Part shown: positions 7,627 to 11,371 of the stretch, piece by piece
How the letters are laid out: every line of letters begins with the position of its first letter
Position numbering within the stretch: position 1 is the first letter of the stretch
NCBI GenBank assembly: GCA_964526225.1
Contig: CAZGLL010000038.1
Coordinates: 1 to 11,371 of the forward strand
Length of the DNA stretch: 11,371 nucleotides
Direction of reading: 5' to 3'
Origin: DRYM01 sp964526225
GTDB taxonomy: Archaea > Thermoproteota > Thermoprotei_A > EX4484-217-1
Notes under the pieces: model-generated
The model's input: the letters and a program-made list of their open reading frames with translations, nothing else
Database searches by the model: none
Told to the model about the DNA's origin: nothing
Translations under genes and position numbers: made by a program

Positions 7627-7902
7627 ATGGTTGAAAAGAAGTTAGTGCTTATTGAATTGCTTGTTGAAAACATGGAGGAAGGTAGAGAATTAGCTAACGT
7701 AATTTCAGAAGTAGCTAGGAAGCTCAAAGGTTATGATGTTAAAACATTAATTAAATCAGTATATGACGACGAAGTTATTTCTAGATACGGTATTCTAATA
7801 TCGCCTAGCATAGCAATTAATGGTGTATTAATGGCCATAGGACATATACCTTCAGAACCTGAGCTTAAAGATATGATTGTTAGATCTACCTTAAGAATTT
7901 AA
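7627..7902 (+). CDS. Thioredoxin-fold small protein lacking the redox CxxC
   Basis: 91 residues, no cysteine at all. The second half, VISRYGILISPSIAINGVL followed by MAIGHIPSEPELKDMI, matches the C-terminal half of small archaeal thioredoxin/glutaredoxin-like proteins: a cis-proline loop (normally TPAL, here SPSI with Pro60), a hairpin usually reading ING, and a G-x-x-P-S-x-x-E-L turn leading into the last helix. The N-terminal strand-loop-helix (LVLIELLVENMEEGRELANV, residues 6-25) lies where CxxC should be but has VENMEEG instead. Redox catalysis through a disulfide is therefore excluded; binding or scaffolding is more likely. It lies 20 bases after tldE and runs into the HAD gene, so it is probably part of the tldDE transcript. 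The ATG at 7627 follows AAGGATGA by about seven bases. Confidence 0.65.
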   Translation: MVEKKLVLIELLVENMEEGRELANVISEVARKLKGYDVKTLIKSVYDDEVISRYGILISPSIAINGVLMAIGHIPSEPELKDMIVRSTLRI

Positions 7903-7907
7903 GGTGG
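7901..7907 (+). promoter_or_regulatory. Shine-Dalgarno AAGGTGG that decides the HAD gene start
   Basis: AAGGTGG overlaps the stop codon of the thioredoxin-like gene (TAA at 7900-7902). It contains a GTG at 7904 that is in frame with the HAD gene but cannot be its own ribosome site; the GGTG core is six bases before TTG at 7913. The element makes translation of the two genes coupled. Confidence 0.5.
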
Positions 7908-7912
7908 GGCTC

Positions 7913-8497
7913 TTGGATAAGTATAAGGCATTAATAACGGATCTCGACGGCACCTTAGTAAAGACAAATATAAACTGGGATTATCTAAGGGAAAAGATAA
8001 GAAAAATATTGAAAACAAATCATCCTCTAAAACCTCTCGGATACGGCATCTACTTGCTAACTGAAGGCGATCCGGAACTTAGAAAGAAAGCGTTTAGAAT
8101 CGTTGAAGAGGCTGAAATGAAAGCTGCTGAGAATGTTGTTTTCGATAGAAAACTTTACGAAACTCTTGTTAGGATTAGAAGTAAAAATGTGAAAATAGGG
8201 CTAGTTACTTTCCAAAGTATGAAAACAGCTTCATTAATACTTGAAAAGCTACGTTTAACATCTTTCTTTGAAGCAGTAGTTACACGAGATATTAGCTTCA
8301 ATAGAGAGGAGCAATTGAAAATCGCTATGGATAAACTTGGTGTTAAACCTGTTGAAACAGTGTTTGTAGGTGATAGCATATGGGATTATGAAGCCGGTTT
8401 GAAGCTTGGATGCTTAACCGTAATTATAAATGAGTCTTTAGACAATCTCTTATGCAATAAAATACGTAGTTTTTACGAAATAATAAAATACTTCTAA
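7913..8497 (+). CDS. HAD-superfamily phosphatase
   Basis: 194-residue cytoplasmic haloacid-dehalogenase-type hydrolase. Motif I is ITDLDGTL with nucleophile Asp10 and general acid/base Asp12. Motif II is GLVTFQS with Thr99. Motif III is probably the Lys136 in EEQLKIAMDKLG. Motif IV is FVGDSIWDYEAG with Asp154 and Asp158. All four catalytic motifs are intact, so it should be an active Mg2+-dependent phosphatase. A four-helix cap of about 80 residues (about 18-88) lies between motif I and the next core strand, the C1 layout of phosphoglycolate-phosphatase-like enzymes. Its substrate cannot be deduced. TTG at 7913 is chosen because AAGGTGG lies correctly upstream; GTG at 7904 would add three residues. 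It is one base beyond or overlapping the previous gene's end, so it closes the tldDE operon. Confidence 0.85.
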   Translation: MDKYKALITDLDGTLVKTNINWDYLREKIRKILKTNHPLKPLGYGIYLLTEGDPELRKKAFRIVEEAEMKAAENVVFDRKLYETLVRIRSKNVKIGLVTFQSMKTASLILEKLRLTSFFEAVVTRDISFNREEQLKIAMDKLGVKPVETVFVGDSIWDYEAGLKLGCLTVIINESLDNLLCNKIRSFYEIIKYF

Positions 8498-8585
8498 CTT
8501 TAGGTTAAGGTGGTTTGTCGTAGTTTATTTTGGGGAAGGTTTAGATTTAGAATTGTACACATTATCCTAAAGAGGCTTGGGAATT
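8498..8585 (+). promoter_or_regulatory. Intergenic region with possible promoter of the dehydrogenase gene
   Basis: 88 bases separate the HAD gene from the dehydrogenase. TTTAGATTTAG at 8540-8550 and GTTTATTTTG at 8523-8532 are weak TATA-like elements; neither is a close consensus match. AGAGG at 8571-8575 is ten bases before the ATG at 8586 and only one before the in-frame TTG at 8577, favouring the ATG. A further AAGGTGG at 8508-8514 resembles a Shine-Dalgarno but only a two-codon frame follows it. Read-through from the tldDE operon is equally possible. Confidence 0.3.
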
Positions 8586-9596
8586 ATGGGTAAGCCAAAA
8601 CTTCTCATAACAAGACAGCTTCCCGGCAACGCTATTGAGAGGCTTAAGGAATATTATGAGGTTGAAGTTTGGGATAAATATTCACCACCACCCTACGAAG
8701 TTCTTCTCGAAAAGGTTAGGGAAGTTGATGCCTTAGGGTCGCTACTAACAGATAGAATAGACTGTAATCTAATAGAGAATGCTCCAAGGCTTAGAATAAT
8801 CGCTCAATACGCTGTAGGATATGATAACATAGATGTTGAGTGCGCTACAAAACATGGCATTTACGTTACGAATACTCCAGATGTTCTTACGGAAACAGTA
8901 GCTGATCACACATGGGCTCTAATACTTGCAGTTTCTAGGAGAATCGTTGAAGCAGATCACTATGTTAGAAGTGGTGAGTGGTGGAATAGTAAAACAGGAT
9001 GGCATCCTATGATGATGCTAGGATATGATGTTTACGGTAAAACATTAGGGATCATAGGGTTGGGTAGAATAGGATCAGCGGTTGCTAGGAGAGCTAAAGG
9101 ATTTAACATGAAAATACTTTACTACGATAGAAAAAGGAAGCCTGAGTTGGAAAAGGAGCTTGGAGCAAAATATGTTGGTTTAGAAACTCTGCTTAGAGAA
9201 AGCGACATAGTTTCAATACATGTAGCGTTAACACCTGAAACACGTCACATGATAGGTGAAAAAGAGCTGAAGCTTATGAAGAAAACAGCGTTTCTCATAA
9301 ATACAGCTAGAGGAGCCGTTGTAGACACAAACGCCTTGGTTAAAGCGCTTAAGGAAGGTTGGATTGCCGGGGCAGCGCTAGATGTTTTCGAACAAGAACC
9401 TCTACCGCCAGATAATCCACTATGCAAATTTAAGAACGTTGTTCTAGCACCTCATGCTGGAAGTGCTTCATGGGAAACAAGAACTAAAATGGCCGATATT
9501 GTAGCAGAAAACCTAATAGCGTTTGCTAAAGGGGAAATACCGCCAACACTTGTAAATAAGGAAGTTGTTAATGTTAGAAAACCTGGGTTCACATAA
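8586..9596 (+). CDS. D-2-hydroxyacid dehydrogenase, glyoxylate/hydroxypyruvate reductase type
   Basis: 336-residue cytoplasmic NAD(P)-dependent oxidoreductase of the D-isomer-specific family, close in length and motifs to archaeal glyoxylate reductases (GyaR). The substrate domain has QYAVGYDNID (74-83). The Rossmann motif is GLGRIG (158-163), followed by ILYYDRKRK, where Asp181 at the end of the second strand suggests preference for NAD(H). The catalytic triad is Arg242 in NTARG, Glu271 in DVFEQEPL and His290 in APHAGSAS. It would reduce glyoxylate to glycolate or hydroxypyruvate to glycerate; a D-lactate or phosphoglycerate role is less likely since there is no ACT domain. The ATG at 8586 is preferred to TTG at 8577 by Shine-Dalgarno spacing. 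It is separated by seven bases from the convergent GtrA-type gene. Confidence 0.88.
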   Translation: MGKPKLLITRQLPGNAIERLKEYYEVEVWDKYSPPPYEVLLEKVREVDALGSLLTDRIDCNLIENAPRLRIIAQYAVGYDNIDVECATKHGIYVTNTPDVLTETVADHTWALILAVSRRIVEADHYVRSGEWWNSKTGWHPMMMLGYDVYGKTLGIIGLGRIGSAVARRAKGFNMKILYYDRKRKPELEKELGAKYVGLETLLRESDIVSIHVALTPETRHMIGEKELKLMKKTAFLINTARGAVVDTNALVKALKEGWIAGAALDVFEQEPLPPDNPLCKFKNVVLAPHAGSASWETRTKMADIVAENLIAFAKGEIPPTLVNKEVVNVRKPGFT

Positions 9597-9603
9597 GAAC
9601 ACT

Positions 9604-10371
9604 CTATTTTTTAGTCCAAACAAATAGTTCGCTTATAACGTAGTTTGCGATGTATCCTGCAAAAATTCCGACTAGGTTAGCGTAGAGATAGTGTATATTG
9701 AATATTAGGGTTAGTGTAAGCAGAACTAAGTAGTTAACTGCAGCTCCTACTGCCACTGCAAAATGGTACTTAACCATTTTACTTAGAAAACCTCCTCCTC
9801 TAAACCCTCTAAATGTCCAGTAGTTGTTAAGTATAAAATTATTCATTATAGAGGTTTCAATAGCTAAGGGACTAGCGATTCTAACATCTACACCGTTAGT
9901 GACAAGTAGCCATAAAATACCTTCATTAACAAGTATTCCTGTAGAACCAACTATAGCGAATTTTATGGGTCTATAGTTAGTTTTCCTAATACTATCTATA
10001 ATGAACTTAAGAATGTTTATTAATCCTAAGGTATCGGTAACGTTAATGCTAACTACTTCAACATTATAATTAGCAATAATATCCATGGGGTTTAGGGTAT
10101 CTATTTTCTCTTTTTTAGGAACAATTATGAATAGTGGTTCGGGATCAATGTAACTTTTTGTTTTAAACAATACTTTTGAAATAGCTTTTAAAATTGCTCT
10201 CTCCAAAGCATTTCTCTTCGGATAAACAAGAATGATTTTATCATTAAGAGGTAGATTCTTTTTCAACTTAGCAATGATTTTTTCAGCTTCATCTCGACTC
10301 AACCTAGGATTAACTATTAAAGTAATATCGTTTCTCAAGATAGAATCAACCTTATCGTCATACTTTCTCAT
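9604..10371 (-). CDS. GtrA-family membrane protein with decayed GT2/dolichol-phosphate-sugar synthase domain
   Basis: 255 residues in two parts. Residues 136-255 are a GtrA domain with four membrane helices (about 136-157, 162-186, 202-225, 229-251) and the typical IKFAIVGSTGILVN and IMNNFILNNYWTF motifs. GtrA proteins are thought to move or handle polyprenyl-linked sugars. Residues 1-130 resemble the C-terminal half of archaeal DPM1-type GT2 synthases that are often fused to GtrA: LNDKIILVYPKRNALERAIL sits where the R-x-x-x-G region occurs, DPEPLFIIVPK parallels the family's VRDPTSGF-AFR, and LNPMDIIANYNVEVVSINV parallels its LNP...V-E-V-P segment. The N-terminal nucleotide-binding half and the DxD motif are absent, so it should not be a glycosyltransferase. 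The ATG overlaps the upstream ferritin-like gene by four bases. The GT2 relation is by eye and less certain than GtrA. Confidence 0.75.
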   Translation of the reverse strand: MRKYDDKVDSILRNDITLIVNPRLSRDEAEKIIAKLKKNLPLNDKIILVYPKRNALERAILKAISKVLFKTKSYIDPEPLFIIVPKKEKIDTLNPMDIIANYNVEVVSINVTDTLGLINILKFIIDSIRKTNYRPIKFAIVGSTGILVNEGILWLLVTNGVDVRIASPLAIETSIMNNFILNNYWTFRGFRGGGFLSKMVKYHFAVAVGAAVNYLVLLTLTLIFNIHYLYANLVGIFAGYIANYVISELFVWTKK

Positions 10372-10808
10372 ATTTGCTCCTTTAAGGCCATAATAATATT
10401 TCTTAGTAATATATGATGTCTTTTCTCGTCCTCATAGAGTGATCTAAGAGTTTCCCTTATTGAGTAAATACTTACCTTTTCAGCTAAGCTAATAAGGTTT
10501 TGAACAGCACCTTCTTCAAGTCTTAAATGTTCCTCAAGTACCTTAATTAGTTTCTCCGTTTCCTCTTTTTCCTCTATTTCTTCGGCTTCGATTCCGAATT
10601 TTATTTTTGAAGCCTCTTTAAGAACGTTTATTGAAGCTTTAAGCAATTCCATGTGAGCTATGCTATCAATAAGTATTCCCTCAAGAACCTCCCTAAGTAC
10701 AGGCGATTTTATCTTCTCAAGGGTTAACCTGTACATTTCAATAGACTTTTTCTCTAATCTTAAATGCTTCCTTAGCTTTCTCACTATTTCCTCCATCGAT
10801 TCATCCAC
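10368..10808 (-). CDS. Ferritin-like four-helix diiron-type protein with internal repeat
   Basis: 146 residues, almost entirely helical and highly charged, without cysteine. Two halves are homologous: HLRLEKKSIEMYRLTLEKI (15-33) and IDSIAHMELL (47-56) align with HLRLEEGAVQNLISLAEKV (94-112) and EDEKRHHILL (126-135). This is the duplicated helix-pair plan of ferritin-like/rubrerythrin proteins. Candidate ligands are Glu19 and Glu98 in the HLRLE repeats and the ExxH Glu128-His131. In the first half the corresponding residues are Ser49 and His52, so one carboxylate ligand is missing. An iron or peroxide-handling role would fit the fold but is not proven. The GTG start at 10808 has GGTGAT at 10819-10814, five bases upstream. 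An acidic linker (75-86, rich in Glu) joins the halves. It overlaps the GtrA-type gene as ATGA. Confidence 0.7.
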   Translation of the reverse strand: MDESMEEIVRKLRKHLRLEKKSIEMYRLTLEKIKSPVLREVLEGILIDSIAHMELLKASINVLKEASKIKFGIEAEEIEEKEETEKLIKVLEEHLRLEEGAVQNLISLAEKVSIYSIRETLRSLYEDEKRHHILLRNIIMALKEQI

Positions 10809-10869
10809 AATGTATCACCAGTAGAGTTTTTTGACTACACATAAAATAGTATTTTGGAGGTTAAAAAAT
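10809..10869. promoter_or_regulatory. Divergent promoter region between ferritin-like and PPC genes
   Basis: A 61-base gap between divergent genes. On the minus strand CTATTTTAT at 10849-10841 is a TATA-like element about 25 bases before the GGTGAT Shine-Dalgarno at 10819-10814, which is compatible with a short leader for the ferritin-like gene. On the plus strand GAGTTTTTTGA at 10824-10834 is a poorer candidate. GGAGGT at 10856-10861 is a near-perfect ribosome site eight bases before the ATG at 10870, so the plus transcript should begin before 10856. Confidence 0.4.
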
Positions 10870-11298
10870 ATGGGAGTAGTTCTTCAACTATCAGATAATG
10901 TATTCTTCCTTAAGCTTGGGAAGGGCGAAGACTTACTGGAATCTCTTGAAAAGTTGCTTCCGAAAACAAGGTTTGAAGTAGGTTTCATTACGGGCATTGG
11001 AGGTTTAGGGAAAGCTAGAATAGGTGTTTTCAGAGGAGACGGCTATGATGAAATAACTGTTGAACCGTTAGAGGGCCATGTTTTAGAGGTTGCTTCGTTA
11101 CAGGGGAATTTTGCCAAATCGCCTAGTGGTGAATACTATCCACACCTACATATTGTCGTAGCTAAACATGAGAAAGAAGTTTATGGAGGACATGTGCTTA
11201 AAGGATGTATTGTTGATCCTTTCCTAGAAATCTTCGTTTGTGCTTTCCCGGGAAAAGCTAATGTTATTGCGGAATTTAAACATCGATGGGGTACCTAG
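10870..11298 (+). CDS. PPC-domain (DUF296) protein
   Basis: 142 residues covering one complete PPC (plant and prokaryote conserved) domain and nothing else, as in other small archaeal members. Visible hallmarks are FEVGFITGIGGLGKARIGVF (35-54), GHVLEVASLQGNFA (69-82), PHLHIVVAKH (91-100) and the GGHVLKGCIV (106-115) motif. His92, His94 and His108 form the histidine cluster that in some prokaryotic PPC structures holds a metal. In plants the domain accompanies AT-hooks and gives trimers; the archaeal stand-alone protein has no AT-hook, and its function is unknown. The ATG at 10870 is preceded by GGAGGT at 10856-10861. A TTG at 10831 would add 13 residues (TTHKIVFWRLKN) that do not look like the domain and would lie upstream of this ribosome site. 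Confidence 0.85.
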   Translation: MGVVLQLSDNVFFLKLGKGEDLLESLEKLLPKTRFEVGFITGIGGLGKARIGVFRGDGYDEITVEPLEGHVLEVASLQGNFAKSPSGEYYPHLHIVVAKHEKEVYGGHVLKGCIVDPFLEIFVCAFPGKANVIAEFKHRWGT

Positions 11299-11371
11299 TA
11301 TTGTTTGAGTTTATCGATGTTTTCTAAAGCGAAATCAACTATTTTATCAATTACCTCCTCTACTTCTAAAG
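11295..11371 (-). CDS. Unrecognised protein, C-terminal fragment at the window edge
   Basis: On the minus strand a frame is open from the window edge to the TAG at 11297-11295. Its last 24 residues read LEVEEVIDKIVDFALENIDK and end LKQY, an amphipathic helix rich in Glu, Asp and Lys. The stop codon overlaps the PPC gene's stop by two bases, convergent 3' ends of the sort seen elsewhere in this window. Coding quality looks good, but only a tail is visible and no family can be assigned. Confidence 0.45.
   Translation of the reverse strand, partial: LEVEEVIDKIVDFALENIDKLKQY

Noticed and set aside
8505..8522. Small gene after the AAGGTGG at 8508-8514
   Set aside because: The only start at suitable spacing (TTG near 8517) meets a stop after one further codon.
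1..11371. CRISPR arrays, transposon ends, tRNA or rRNA genes
   Set aside because: No direct repeat series, terminal inverted repeats, or cloverleaf-like segments were seen when reading both strands; gaps between genes are all under about 100 bases.

Overview
This is an AT-rich archaeal window that most likely comes from a hyperthermophilic or thermophilic member of the Thermoproteota (crenarchaeal side); the exact lineage cannot be fixed from the sequence alone. The evidence is a diphthamide-synthesis gene (Dph6), an ATPase-type HypB beside hypA, a PPC/DUF296 protein of archaeal type, Arg codons almost all AGA/AGG, Ile often ATA, frequent GTG and TTG starts, and Shine-Dalgarno sequences matching the archaeal GGAGGTGAT consensus. 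Gene packing is tight: five same-strand neighbours overlap (four by the 4-base ATGA/TTGA type), and two convergent pairs overlap or nearly so at their 3' ends. I see no insertion sequence, CRISPR array, tRNA or rRNA.

Layout. (1) Bases 1-1094, plus strand: the 3' end of hypA, then an ATPase-type hypB (Mrp/MinD family) for [NiFe]-hydrogenase nickel insertion, then a small unrecognised gene that appears broken by a single-base deletion in a G run. (2) Bases 1085-2855, minus strand: a CPA2-type cation/proton antiporter followed by an overlapping gene for a two-CBS-domain protein, which looks like a transporter plus a nucleotide-sensing partner. (3) Bases 2964-4744, plus strand: dph6 overlapping an amidohydrolase-fold gene that has lost two of the expected metal ligands. 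(4) Bases 4824-8497, plus strand: tldD-tldE (U62 peptidase pair), a thioredoxin-fold protein without the CxxC, and a HAD-family phosphatase, probably one operon. (5) Bases 8586-9596, plus strand: a D-2-hydroxyacid dehydrogenase of the glyoxylate reductase type. (6) Bases 9604-10808, minus strand: a ferritin-like diiron protein overlapping a GtrA-type membrane protein that carries a decayed dolichol-phosphate-sugar-synthase-like N-terminal domain. (7) Bases 10870-11298, plus strand: a PPC-domain protein, then the 3' end of a minus-strand gene cut by the window edge.

No single clearly new system stands out. The most notable features are several conserved-looking genes whose relatives are enzymes but which lack key residues (amidohydrolase, thioredoxin-like protein, GT2-GtrA remnant, half-degenerate diiron site), each translationally coupled or closely linked to another gene, and the frameshifted small gene after hypB. 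No gap between genes exceeds 300 bases.
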